A program made the position numbers and the translations under genes. A stretch of 64,000 bases of DNA from Gemmatimonadota bacterium (GTDB taxonomy: Bacteria > Gemmatimonadota > Gemmatimonadetes > Gemmatimonadales > Gemmatimonadaceae): positions 62,001 to 126,000 of the forward strand of contig JADJAD010000010.1 of assembly GCA_016704465.1 (NCBI GenBank), in the 5' to 3' direction. The notes below the pieces were generated by a model that was not told the origin of the DNA, made no database searches, and saw nothing but the letters and a program-made list of their open reading frames with translations. Below, piece after piece: positions 33,305 through 45,883 of this stretch. Each line of letters begins with the position of its first letter. Position 1 is the stretch's first letter.

Positions 33305-33608
33305 GGACGCGCCGACGGCGAGGGGGGGCGGGGGATCGAGCGGGCGCATCGGGAAGGGCACCCGTCACCCCGGGCACCCGCCACACGGTACCACCCGTCA
33401 CCGGGTACGTCCGGGAGCGCTCCTGAGCGGGCGCGGACGGGCGGGCGATGGTCGCCCACTGGCAGGCGCGGTTCGGGGGTTTGTCGTGCTTGGTCGGGGT
33501 GATCGCCCCGCAACGCCGGCGAGCGCGTTATCTTTCTCGGCTCCGCGCTCCCCGGCGAACAGGCCGAGGTCGCGAACCGAACGCCATTCGTCGGGTAATC
33601 AACCCGCT
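33305..33608. other. Intergenic region without a supported gene
   Basis: About 300 bases, very GC-rich. It holds two copies of CACCCGTCACC near 33359-33402. A TTATCTTT at about 33527-33534 could serve as a -10 element for bamD, but no matching -35 is visible. No convincing reading frame or RNA gene is seen. Confidence 0.4.
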
Positions 33609-34412
33609 ATGCATTTTGCGCGCATCATTCGACTCGGCATCACGGCGCTGAGCGTCGCCGCCGTCTCGGCATGCTCCTCCGGATTCAAGCTGAGTCGCTT
33701 CCCCACGAACGAACGACTGTTCGCGGCTGGGGTGGCCGAATACAACATCAAGAAGTGGGATCACGCGGTCACGGTCTTCGAGAAGCTCACCTTCGACCTG
33801 CCGGCCCGTGATACCCTGCTGCCGCTGTCGCACTGGTACCTGGCCCGGTCGCACGCCGGCCGGAACGAGCACCTGCTGGCGGCCCAGGCCTACAATCGGC
33901 TGGCAGAGTCATTCGCGACCGACTCCCTCGCCGACGACGCGATGTACGAGGCGGCGCGCGAATTCCAGGCGATGTGGCGACGGCCCACGCTCGACGCGCA
34001 GTATGGCGAGCAAGCGCTGGCGGCCTTTCAGTCGCTGCTCGGGCTGTATCCCGATACCGATCGACAGAAGGACGCGGTCAGCCAGATCGATACCTTGCAG
34101 GAGTGGTTTGCCTCGAAGGACTACGAAAGCGGGATGTACTACTACCGCCGAAAGGCCTTCGACTCGGCCATCATCTACTTCAAGGACGTGGTCAAGAACT
34201 ATCCGCAGACGGACAAGGCACGCGAGGCGTACCTTCGACTGGTCACCGCGTACGACGTGATTCGCTATCGCGAGGACAAGCAGGAGGTCTGCGCGACGCT
34301 GGCCGCGAAGTATCCGGAGGACAAGGAAGTCCTTGCAGCCTGCGGTCCGCCGCCTGCGGCGGTACCCGACCGCCCCGCGTCCGACACAACGGCCCGTCGC
34401 GACACGATCTGA
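33609..34412 (+). CDS. bamD: Outer membrane protein assembly factor BamD
   Basis: A 267-residue TPR lipoprotein of the BAM complex that inserts beta-barrels into the outer membrane. Signal peptide with lipobox VSAC (lipidated Cys22). The mature part begins with FPTNERLFAAGVAEYNIKKWDHAVTVFEKL, and contains about five tetratricopeptide-like helix pairs, including YDSAIIYFK-like and YPQTDKAREAYLR repeats. The Pro/Asp-rich C-terminus is probably disordered. Start chosen for the signal peptide. Confidence 0.85.
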   Translation: MHFARIIRLGITALSVAAVSACSSGFKLSRFPTNERLFAAGVAEYNIKKWDHAVTVFEKLTFDLPARDTLLPLSHWYLARSHAGRNEHLLAAQAYNRLAESFATDSLADDAMYEAAREFQAMWRRPTLDAQYGEQALAAFQSLLGLYPDTDRQKDAVSQIDTLQEWFASKDYESGMYYYRRKAFDSAIIYFKDVVKNYPQTDKAREAYLRLVTAYDVIRYREDKQEVCATLAAKYPEDKEVLAACGPPPAAVPDRPASDTTARRDTI

Positions 34413-34415
34413 CCC

Positions 34416-35027
34416 GTGAGAATCGGGCTCATGGGCGGGACGTTCGACCCGCCACACGTGGGACACCTCCTTGCCGCGTCCGATGCGCAGGAGGCGCTGG
34501 GGCTCGACCAGGTGGTGTGGGTGCCCGCGGCGCGGCAACCGCTCAAGGTGGCCGGCCACGCGGCCACGGCGGCCGACCGCCTGGCCATGGTCCGGCTGGT
34601 CACGGCAGACGATCCCCGCTTCTCGGTGGACTCGATCGAAATCGACCGGGCGGGGTTATCTTTTACCGTTGAAACGCTTGAAGCGTATGCTAGGAGCTCC
34701 CCGGGCGACGAGCTGTACCTGTTGCTGGGGACTGACGTCGTGAAGACGTTCGGAAGGTGGCGGGCGCCGCGCCGAATCGCGGAGTTGGCGCGCCTCGCAA
34801 TCCTCCACCGGACGTCGAACGAAGGGGCTGTCGAAAAGGCAGAGGTGCTTGGCGCTATCCGTGCGGTGACGGGCGATGATGTTCCGGCGCCGTTGGTGCT
34901 GGACACTCGGCGAGTGGACGTCTCGTCGACGGAGATTCGGGAGCGCGCGCGGGCCGGGCGTTCCCTTCATGGATTTGTACCCGATACAGTCGCGCGCTAC
35001 ATCGGCGAGCACGCGTTGTATCGATAG
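34416..35027 (+). CDS. nadD: Nicotinate-nucleotide adenylyltransferase
   Basis: Adds AMP to nicotinate mononucleotide in NAD synthesis. 203 residues with the nucleotidyltransferase motif GGTFDPPHVGH (residues 7-17), FSVDSIE, LLLGTDVVKTFGRW and the C-terminal SSTEIRER loop. GTG start, three bases after bamD. Codon 81 is TTA, the only clear TTA codon in a well-placed gene here that is not followed by GG. Confidence 0.92.
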   Translation: MRIGLMGGTFDPPHVGHLLAASDAQEALGLDQVVWVPAARQPLKVAGHAATAADRLAMVRLVTADDPRFSVDSIEIDRAGLSFTVETLEAYARSSPGDELYLLLGTDVVKTFGRWRAPRRIAELARLAILHRTSNEGAVEKAEVLGAIRAVTGDDVPAPLVLDTRRVDVSSTEIRERARAGRSLHGFVPDTVARYIGEHALYR

Positions 35028-35035
35028 AGGCGGCA

Positions 35036-38380
<3,345 letters not shown>

Positions 38381-38408
38381 GTGCGGGACGGGAGACATCC
38401 GAGGACCG

Positions 38409-38438
38409 GGGCGGCGCTGATGCGCCGCCCTGCTTCGT
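38409..38438 (+). terminator. Probable terminator after secA
   Basis: GGGCGGCGC (38409-38417) and GCGCCGCCC (38422-38430) form a perfect nine-pair stem with a TGAT loop. The tail TGCTTCGTT is only moderately T-rich. Confidence 0.6.
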
Positions 38439-38446
38439 TGGGGGCT

Positions 38447-38530
38447 GCTGCCCGCAGGGCGGTGCTGCCCGCAGGGCGGTGCTGCCCGCAGTGCGGTGCT
38501 GCCCGCAGTGCGGTGCTGCCCGCAGTGCGG
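38447..38530 (+). repeat. 17-base tandem repeat, about five copies, between secA and radC
   Basis: Unit GCTGCCCGCAGGGCGGT repeated head to tail; copies 1 and 2 have AGGG, copies 3 to 5 have AGTG, which suggests duplication after divergence. Each unit contains CTGCCCGCAGGGC-like self-complementarity, so the transcript could form a series of small stems. No gene covers it. Confidence 0.85.
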
Positions 38531-38666
38531 GCGCGCGCACCCGCATCGACGACTGGCCCGCCGCGCCCGTCGAGATGCGCCTTTTCGGTACATCGAGCGA
38601 TGGCGGGATGCGAGGCGTGACGTGAGGTGGGGGCATCTTCGGGCCTCTCATCTTCCCGGAGTCACC

Positions 38667-39401
38667 ATGGGTGCAAAGGCGTGTCCCCCCAGTCACTTAC
38701 CTCGACATCGCTCGTCGGCCGCATTAAGTATCAGGGAGATGCCTGCTGCGGAACGACCGCGTGAGCGACTTGCATTGCACGGCGCGGCGCGGCTGAGCGC
38801 GATCGAGTTGTTGGCCATCGTGCTCGGCACTGGACGTGGCGGGCAGTCGGCGATCGAGGTCGCGCACGAGGTGCTGGCGCGCGCAGGCGGGTCGCTGCGA
38901 CGCATCGCCGCCGAGCCGGTGGCGATGCTCACGGATGTCGGAGGAATCGGTCGTGCGCGAGCGGTCGTGATTCACGCCGCGCTCGAGTTGGGGCGTCGCA
39001 TGATGGTGGAGGACAGGCAGGAAGGGGTCGCGATCCGCACGCCGCGGGACGTGTACCGGATGTTCGGTCCGAGGCTGGAGGACTTGCCGGTCGAGGAGTT
39101 TCACGTGGCCGTGCTGGACGCGCAGCATCGGGTGGAGCGCGACATCACCATCACGCGCGGCATCCTGAACTCGTCGTTGGTGCATCCGCGTGAAGTGTTC
39201 CGGGAGGCGATCGCCGAGCGGGCGGCGGCGCTGATTCTCGTGCACAACCACCCGAGCGGAGATCCCACGCCGTCGCCGGACGACCGGATGGTGACGCAGC
39301 AGCTGGTCGCGGCTGGGCAGTTGCTGGACATTCCGGTGCACGACCATGTGATCGTCGGGCGCGGTCGCTACACGAGCTTTGCCGAGGCAGGATTGCTGTG
39401 A
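38667..39401 (+). CDS. radC: RadC family JAB/MPN-domain protein
   Basis: 244 residues. The N-terminal helix-hairpin-helix part has REMPAAERPRERL and LTDVGGIGRARA; the C-terminal JAMM metalloprotease-like domain has the zinc motif HNHPSGDPTPSPDD (His193, His195, Asp206). The name comes from an old link to repair, but the biochemical role is still uncertain. ATG 38667 is preferred because CGGAG lies six bases upstream; ATG 38739 would cut into the conserved start. Confidence 0.85.
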   Translation: MGAKACPPSHLPRHRSSAALSIREMPAAERPRERLALHGAARLSAIELLAIVLGTGRGGQSAIEVAHEVLARAGGSLRRIAAEPVAMLTDVGGIGRARAVVIHAALELGRRMMVEDRQEGVAIRTPRDVYRMFGPRLEDLPVEEFHVAVLDAQHRVERDITITRGILNSSLVHPREVFREAIAERAAALILVHNHPSGDPTPSPDDRMVTQQLVAAGQLLDIPVHDHVIVGRGRYTSFAEAGLL

Positions 39402-41578
39402 CGTCAACCGTCGTACCCGCAGGACGCGACACGCCCTCCTGGTGGCCCACCGGCGACCAGATTCCCGAGCGCCTCGACGTGGCGTTCCTTACGCGCGCCT
39501 TCGAGTTCTCGGCCAAGGCGCACGAGGGGCAGTTTCGCAAGAACGGCGATCCCTACGTCTCGCACTGCGTGGAGGTCGCCAAGATCCTGGCCGACCTGCA
39601 GCTCGACACGCTCACCGTGGCCAGCGGGCTGATTCACGACGTGGTCGAGGACACGCCGATCGGCGTGGCCGACATCGAGGCGGAGTTCGGCAAGGAAGTC
39701 TCGCAGATCGTCGACGGGCTGACGAAGATCGGCCACCTCCCGCTCAACTCGAAGGAAGATCGGCAGGTCGAGAACTATCGCAAGCTCCTGGTGTCGATCG
39801 CCAAGGACGTGCGGGTGATCATCATCAAGCTGGCCGATCGCCTGCACAACATGCGGACGCTGGACTGGCTTCCTGAGCACAAGCGGGAGCGCATCGCCCA
39901 GGAGACGATGGACCTGTATGCGCCCCTGGCACACCGCTTCGGGATGGCGCAGGTCAAGTGGGAACTGGAGGACCTCGCCTTCAAGTACCTGGAGCCGGAG
40001 TCGTACCGGACGCTGGCGAAGATGGTGGCGGCCAAGCGCGGAGAGCGCGAGGCGTTGGTGCAGGCGTTGAAGGAGCCGCTGGAGCGCACGCTCACCGCCG
40101 CAGGCATTGCCGATGTAGAGGTCACCGGGCGCCCGAAGCACCTGTGGTCGATCCACAAGAAGATGGAAAAGCGGGCACGCCCGTATGAGGACATCTTCGA
40201 CCTGCTGGCGATTCGCGTCCTGGTGCACACCGTCCCGGACTGCTACCACGCGCTGGGCATCATCCACGACGGGTGGACGCCGGTGCAGGAGCGCATCAAG
40301 GACTACATCGCCCAGCCCAAGTCGAACGGCTATCAGTCGCTGCACACGACGATTTTCGGGCCGGGGCGGCAGTTGTACGAGATCCAGATTCGCACGCGCG
40401 ACATGCACCGCACGGCGGACTACGGCATCGCGTCGCACTGGCGCTTCAAGGAGATGTCCAAGTCGCAGGACGAGCTGGACCGGCACCTGGCCTGGTTCCG
40501 CCAGGTGCTCGAATTGCAGCTGGACGCCAAGGACCCGGCCGAGTTCCTCGAGTTCCTCAAGCTCGACCTCTACCAGGACGAGATCTTCGTCTTCACGCCC
40601 AACGGCGACGTGATCCAGCTGCCGAAGGGTGCGACGCCGATCGACTTCGCCTTCGGGGTGCACACCGAGATCGGGTTGCACTGTCAGGGGGCGAAGGTCA
40701 ACGGCAAGATTGCCCCGCTGTCGCGTGAGCTTAAGAACTCGGAAACCGTCGAGGTGCTGACGTCGCCGCACGCCAGGCCCAATCGCGACTGGCTGGCCCA
40801 TGTGCGCACGGGGCGGGCGCGGCACAAGATCCGGCAGTGGCTGCGGCACGAGGAAGAGCAGTCGTCGGCCAAGATCGGGCGCGAGATGCTGGACCGCGAA
40901 GTCAAGCGTCGTCGCCTCGCCAAGCCCGACGACGCCCAGCTGGAGTCGATCGCGCACACGCTCGGCCTCAACGACGCGCACCACGTCATCGCGTCGGTCG
41001 GGCAGGGGGACATCAACGTCACCCAGGTCCTGAAGCTGCTCTATCCCGAGCTGGAGGCCCCCGACCACGCGCCGCGTCCGACCGCCCTGGAGCGGTTGAT
41101 GGACCGCATGCGCGGGACGTCGAAGGGGGTGAAGATCCAGGGGGCCGATGGGCTGATGGTGCGCTATGCCCAGTGCTGCCAGCCGGTTCCGGGCGATCCG
41201 GTCGTCGGCTACGTGACGCGTGGGCGTGGGGTGAGCATCCATCGCGCCGACTGCCCGAACCTGCTGCAGCTGATGCACGAGCCCGAGCGTCGGCTCGAGA
41301 TCGACTGGCAGGAGCAGCCTGGCGAGCGGTTCGTGGTGCGGCTGGCCATCGAGGGGAACGACCGGCGCTCGCTGTACGCCGATGTCGCCGCGGCGGTGAG
41401 CGCGACCGGGACCGACATTCGCACGCTCGAGCTCAAGAGCATCGACGGGCGCGTGAGCGGGGCCGCGCTGGTCGAGGTGGAGAATCTCGCGCACCTGCAG
41501 AAGATCCTGAAGGCGGTGCGGCGGGTGAAGGGGGTCACGGACGTGGCGCGGCGGGAGCACATCTCGGCGGAGGGGTAG
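39398..41578 (+). CDS. rel: Bifunctional (p)ppGpp synthetase/hydrolase, RelA/SpoT homologue
   Basis: Controls the stringent-response alarmone. 726 residues. The N-terminal hydrolase domain keeps the HD metal motif (GLIHDVVEDTP, near residue 85), so hydrolysis should be active. The synthetase domain has GRPKHLWSIHKKM, KDYIAQPKSNGYQSLHTT and YEIQIRT. TGS (IFVFTPNGDVIQLPKGATPIDFAF), zinc-finger (CCQPVPGDP) and ACT domains follow. GTG start overlaps radC by four bases. Domain order is that of the long Rel enzymes. Confidence 0.94.
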   Translation: MTSTVVPAGRDTPSWWPTGDQIPERLDVAFLTRAFEFSAKAHEGQFRKNGDPYVSHCVEVAKILADLQLDTLTVASGLIHDVVEDTPIGVADIEAEFGKEVSQIVDGLTKIGHLPLNSKEDRQVENYRKLLVSIAKDVRVIIIKLADRLHNMRTLDWLPEHKRERIAQETMDLYAPLAHRFGMAQVKWELEDLAFKYLEPESYRTLAKMVAAKRGEREALVQALKEPLERTLTAAGIADVEVTGRPKHLWSIHKKMEKRARPYEDIFDLLAIRVLVHTVPDCYHALGIIHDGWTPVQERIKDYIAQPKSNGYQSLHTTIFGPGRQLYEIQIRTRDMHRTADYGIASHWRFKEMSKSQDELDRHLAWFRQVLELQLDAKDPAEFLEFLKLDLYQDEIFVFTPNGDVIQLPKGATPIDFAFGVHTEIGLHCQGAKVNGKIAPLSRELKNSETVEVLTSPHARPNRDWLAHVRTGRARHKIRQWLRHEEEQSSAKIGREMLDREVKRRRLAKPDDAQLESIAHTLGLNDAHHVIASVGQGDINVTQVLKLLYPELEAPDHAPRPTALERLMDRMRGTSKGVKIQGADGLMVRYAQCCQPVPGDPVVGYVTRGRGVSIHRADCPNLLQLMHEPERRLEIDWQEQPGERFVVRLAIEGNDRRSLYADVAAAVSATGTDIRTLELKSIDGRVSGAALVEVENLAHLQKILKAVRRVKGVTDVARREHISAEG

Positions 41579-41581
41579 GAG

Positions 41582-43333
41582 TCACCGCTCGGCGATGGTG
41601 GCCGCGCGTGGCCGCGCGTGGCCGCGCGAAACCCCGTCGCGCCGCTCATCGACTGCCGGCGGCGCAGTCACCCGCGACGGCGTGCGACGGCGTGCTACGG
41701 AGTCGCCGCCGCGTCCCCATATCGCTGCAGGATGAGCGACACCCCTTGCCCGGGCCGCCGGCGTTCGGCGCGACCCGCAGGATCGAGGACGGCGATGGCG
41801 TTCGAGCGCCATGAGCCGCTCATTCTCCACGCCACCGAGGTCGTGCGCCCACAAGACGGCCGCCGAATCGCGATCCGCGCTGTTCTGGACGAACTCGTGC
41901 TGTGACCGGTAGGCGTGGTCGTACGAGACGAAGACCAACTGGCGTCCCGGTTCCTGCTCGAGCGCGCGCGCCAGCGCGGCGCGCCGGTTCGGAAAGCTCG
42001 CCGGCGACCGGTGCTCGGCCTCTTCGCGGCTCTGGTGCACGACTCGCCAGGCGCCACCGACCGCCAGCAGCGCCGCGGCGGCCATCACCGCACGCCGGGC
42101 GGGGACGCCCACCGCAGCCACCCGGCTGGCGCCGACGGCCACGAGGACGGCGAGCGGCGCGATGGCGGGGGCGACATAACTCGGCAAGAAGAACGACGAG
42201 ACGCCCGTCGCCACTGCGAGCGCCCCGACCGCTCCCGCTGGCACGAGCAAACGGCGATCGGCCAGCGCGGGCACGGCGAGCAGGAAGAGTGCGGCGAACA
42301 CGCCGGCCGGAAGGTACAGCGCGACGGACTGCCGCAGTCGCGCCTGGAGCTCCGCGAGCGGGTGCTGGCGCAGCTTGGCCCACGCGTCGAGGTCGATCCC
42401 GATGCGCGCGCGCTCGGAGGGTCGCAGGGGGCGCCCCGTGGACGATGCCGCCGTCCCGACCGGTGCCCGCCACACAAACGGAGGGGCGCCGGGGGCGCTT
42501 GCTTCGTAGGCGACGTAGGCGGGACGAAACGCATTGCCGGTGGTCGCCCGGTTGTGCGCGGCAAGGAAGGCCGCGCCCGCACCAATGACCAGCAGCGTTG
42601 GGAGGGCGACACGCAGGAGTCGCCGTGGTGTCTCGCACCCGCCGCCGAGGCACCAGGTGAGCATGGCCAGCGCCGGGACGAGGGAGACCGCGAGTCCCTC
42701 GAACGGTCGCGTGAGGGCCAGTACGACGACCCCCAGGCCGAGGATGCCGGCGGTGCGTGGAGCAGGATCGTGCTGCACGCGCAGGATCGCCCCGAACATC
42801 AGCGCGCTGCCGCCCAGTGCCGCCGCCGAGCCCCAGTAGCCGCTGGTCCAGTGGGTGTCCGCCAGCAGCAGGACGAGGATCGCCGAGCCAGCGAGTGCGC
42901 CGCGCCGCGAGACGCAGCCGCGCAGCATCCAGCAGAGCGCGCCACCCATGAAGGCGAAGGCGATCCACTGCCCGAGCCGGGGCCCCCCGCCGAGCACGAT
43001 CCCGAGGGCAAGGAAGAGCGAGTGCCCGGGGAAGTACTTGGAGGTATAGGTCGGGGTCTGGAGGACGTGGATGGTGTTGAAGAACTCCGGTAGCTGGTGC
43101 GGTGGATTGCTCAGCCTCCCGGCTGCGAATGTCTCAGCGCCGATCAGGTAGCTGAACTCGTCGAATACGCGCGGGAGCGGCCAGCCGTCGAGGGCCGTGG
43201 CGACGGCGGCCAGCACGAAGGCCATGACGGCGACGAGCGCCGAGTCGGCAAGGGCGGAACGTTTCACGACAGCGCGAATCGGGCGAAGGTGTCGAGGCGA
43301 CGGACACTCAGCTGACGCATGAACGGCGTTCAT
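41582..43333 (-). CDS. GT-C-like multi-pass membrane glycosyltransferase, C-terminal end frameshifted
   Basis: A - strand membrane protein of about 580 codons with some ten hydrophobic helices. Near the N-terminus, a VFDEFSYL motif in the first outer loop resembles the acidic active site of PMT/ArnT-type glycosyltransferases that use lipid-linked sugars. From about 41800 onward the frame looks non-coding, while a neighbouring frame reads NAIAVLDPAGRAERR to a TAG at 41697-41695; one extra base near 41800-41806 explains this. The start may be GTG 43267 instead of ATG 43333. Donor and acceptor unknown. Confidence 0.65.
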   Translation of the reverse strand: MNAVHASAECPSPRHLRPIRAVVKRSALADSALVAVMAFVLAAVATALDGWPLPRVFDEFSYLIGAETFAAGRLSNPPHQLPEFFNTIHVLQTPTYTSKYFPGHSLFLALGIVLGGGPRLGQWIAFAFMGGALCWMLRGCVSRRGALAGSAILVLLLADTHWTSGYWGSAAALGGSALMFGAILRVQHDPAPRTAGILGLGVVVLALTRPFEGLAVSLVPALAMLTWCLGGGCETPRRLLRVALPTLLVIGAGAAFLAAHNRATTGNAFRPAYVAYEASAPGAPPFVWRAPVGTAASSTGRPLRPSERARIGIDLDAWAKLRQHPLAELQARLRQSVALYLPAGVFAALFLLAVPALADRRLLVPAGAVGALAVATGVSSFFLPSYVAPAIAPLAVLVAVGASRVAAVGVPARRAVMAAAALLAVGGAWRVVHQSREEAEHRSPASFPNRRAALARALEQEPGRQLVFVSYDHAYRSQHEFVQNSADRDSAAVLWAHDLGGVENERLMALERHRRPRSCGSRRTPAARARGVAHPAAIWGRGGDSVARRRTPSRVTAPPAVDERRDGVSRGHARPRAATIAER

Positions 43334-43334
43334 G
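43318..43334. promoter_or_regulatory. Palindrome between the GT-C gene and uvrB, possible operator
   Basis: CATGAAC-GGC-GTTCATG is a perfect 7+3+7 inverted repeat. Its core GAAC...GTTC resembles Gram-positive-type LexA boxes (GAAC-N4-GTTC) but has three central bases instead of four. It lies 77 bases before uvrB, a classical SOS gene, and on the start of the divergent gene. Confidence 0.4.
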
Positions 43335-43396
43335 AAACATGCCGCGGCGCGGGAGAGTTCGGCGATGGAGTGGCCTTCCCGAACAAATCCCGACAG

Positions 43397-43405
43397 TGCT
43401 ATCTT
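43397..43405 (+). promoter_or_regulatory. Extended -10 element immediately before uvrB
   Basis: TGC followed by TATCTT (43400-43405) ends only five bases before the ATG at 43411. If used, transcription would start at about the A of the ATG, giving a leaderless message; no Shine-Dalgarno sequence is present. No good -35 is seen. Confidence 0.35.
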
Positions 43406-43410
43406 GCCGC

Positions 43411-45467
43411 ATGTCCTCGCGCGCCGAATTCCGCCTCGAGTCGCCCTTCTCGCCCGCAGGCGACCAGCCCAAAGCCATCGCTGAGCTGATCACCGGCCTT
43501 GATCGCGGGGATCGCTTCCAGACGCTGCTGGGGGTCACGGGGTCGGGCAAGACGATGACCGTGGCCAACGTCATCGCCGCGTACGGCAAGCCGACGCTGG
43601 TGCTGTCGCACAACAAGACGCTGGCGGCCCAGCTGTACGGGGAGCTGAAGTCGTTCTTCCCGAGCAACGCGGTCGAGTACTTCATCTCCTACTACGACTA
43701 CTACCAGCCCGAGGCCTACGTCCCGTCGAGCGATACCTACATCGAGAAGGACGCGTCGATCAACGAGGACATCGACCGGCTGCGGCTGCGGGCCACCTCG
43801 TCGCTGATGGAGCGGGAGGACGTGGTGATCGTGGCGACCGTGTCGGCGATCTATGGCCTCGGCGATCCGGTGGAATACCGGGAGCGCATGGTCACGCTGA
43901 CGCGCGGCCAGCACATCGCCCGCGACCAGATCCTGCGGCTGCTCGTGGGGATCCTCTACTCGCGGAACGACGTGAGCTTCGAGCGCGGCACGTTTCGGGT
44001 GCGCGGCGACACGGTGGAGATCCTGCCGGCCTACGAGGAGCAGGGGCTGCGCATCGAGATGTGGGGCGACGAGATCGAGCGCATCTCCAAGATCTCGGCG
44101 CTGACCGGCGAGACGATCGCGACGCTGGAGCAGGCGGCGATCTACCCGGCCAAGCACTTCATCACCAACCGCCCGTCGCTGGTGAAGGCCGTGGAGTCGA
44201 TCCGCGCCGAGCTCGCCGACCGGCTGATGGTGTTGCGCAACTCGGGAAAGCTGCTGGAGGCGCAGCGCCTGGAGTCGCGCACGAACTTCGACATCGAGAT
44301 GATGCTCGAGATCGGCACCTGCCCGGGCATCGAGAACTACTCGCGGCACCTGACGGGGCGGGCGGCGGGGGAGCGCGCGCGGCGTGCCTGTTCGACCTAC
44401 TTCCCGAGGACTTCCTCGTGGTCGTGGACGAGTCGCATGTGACGCTGCCACAGGTGCGCGGGATGTACAATGGCGACCGGGCGCGCAAGGAGACGCTGGT
44501 GGAGTACGGTTTCCGCCTGCCGAGTGCGCTGGACAACCGGCCGCTCGTCTTCGACGAGTTCCTGTCGCTGACGCCCCGCGCGCTGTTCGTCAGCGCCACG
44601 CCGTCGGAGCTGGAGCTGCAGCTGTCGGAGGGCGTGGGCGTGGAGCAGATCATCCGCCCGACGGGACTGGTCGACCCGGAGATCGAGGTCCGCCCGGTGC
44701 GCGGGCAGGTGGATGACCTGCTGAACGAGATCCGGCTGCGCGAGCGCAAGGGTGAGCGGGTCCTGGTCACCACGCTCACCAAGCGCATGTCGGAGGACCT
44801 CACCGACTACCTCGCGCAGACCGGGGTGCGGGTGCGCTACATGCATTCCGACATCGACGCGATCGAGCGCATGGAGATCATCCGCGGGCTGCGGCTCGGG
44901 GAGTTCGACGTGCTCGTGGGGATCAACCTGTTGCGGGAGGGGCTCGACATGCCCGAAGTCTCGCTGGTGGCGATCCTCGACGCCGACCAGGAAGGCTTCC
45001 TGCGCAGCGACCGGTCGCTGATCCAGACGGTGGGGCGGGCGGCCCGGCACGTCAACGGGCGGGCGATCTTCTACGCCGACCGGATCACCGACTCGATGAC
45101 GCGCTGCATGGAGGAGACCGGTCGTCGCCGCCAGCTGCAGGTGGAGTTCAACACCGACCATGGCATCACGCCGCGCGGGGTGGTGAAGTCCGTCGACGAG
45201 GTCCGCTTCATCACGCGGGTGGCCGATGCGCGGGAGGAGAAGGACAAGGTCCGGAAGGTCGCCGAGGCGAAGGCCTCGTACTCCGCGTCGGAGCTGGACG
45301 AGATGATCGGACGCCTGGAGGCGGACATGCGGGTGGCAGCGGACGAGCTGGACTTCGAGGCCGCGGCCCGGCTGCGCGACCAGGTGTTCGAGCTGCGGGC
45401 TCGGCGCGACAGCGCCAACGTCGCCCGCAAGCGCGACGCCTTCGCCGACATCCGGGCGAGTCGTTAG
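43411..45467 (+). CDS. uvrB: Excinuclease ABC subunit B, frameshifted near 44374-44382
   Basis: Helicase-like damage-verification subunit of nucleotide excision repair. Walker A GVTGSGKT, the beta-hairpin with YYDYYQPEAYVPSSDTY, DESHVTLPQ, helicase motifs (LVTTLTKRMSEDLTDYL, REGLDMPEVSLV, QTVGRAARH) and a C-terminal UVR coiled-coil that binds UvrC are all present. The first frame ends in nonsense after GRAAGER and the second begins at ACLFDLLPEDF; one base is missing in or near the CGCGCGCG run. Restored length about 686 residues. The stop codon TAG lies within GTTAGGC. Confidence 0.92.
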
Positions 45468-45469
45468 GC

Positions 45470-45883
45470 GTGGCGAGGCTTTCGCACCCGGCACTGGAGG
45501 CGTGGGGCGAGGCGCTGGGGCGCGAGCTGCGCGCCCCGCGGGTGGTCACGCTCGCCGGCGAGGTCGGGGCCGGGAAGACCACGCTGGTGCAGGCCATCTG
45601 CCGCGGCTACGGCGTGCACGACGCGGTCACCTCGCCGACCTTCGCCCTGGTCCACGAATACGCCGGCGCGGTAACCCCCGTCTATCACCTCGACCTGTAC
45701 CGGCTGCGGGACCGGCGCGACCTCCTGCACCTCGGGTGGGATGAACTCATGTCCGCGTCGGCCATCGTCCTCGTCGAGTGGCCCGAGCGGGCCGGTGACG
45801 AGATCCCGACGGACGCGATGCGGATCGTGCTGTCCCATGTCGCTGACCGCGACGACGTGCGCGACCTCGAGGCCCATGGCTGA
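45470..45883 (+). CDS. tsaE: tRNA threonylcarbamoyladenosine biosynthesis ATPase TsaE
   Basis: 137 residues. P-loop GEVGAGKTT (residues 30-38), TSPTFALVHEY switch region, and VYHLDLYRL are diagnostic. Works with TsaB and TsaD in making t6A37 on ANN-decoding tRNAs. GTG start two bases after uvrB; its end overlaps tsaB. Confidence 0.92.
   Translation: MARLSHPALEAWGEALGRELRAPRVVTLAGEVGAGKTTLVQAICRGYGVHDAVTSPTFALVHEYAGAVTPVYHLDLYRLRDRRDLLHLGWDELMSASAIVLVEWPERAGDEIPTDAMRIVLSHVADRDDVRDLEAHG

Noticed and set aside
38447..38530. CRISPR array
   Set aside because: 17-base head-to-tail repeats without spacers; a minisatellite fits better.
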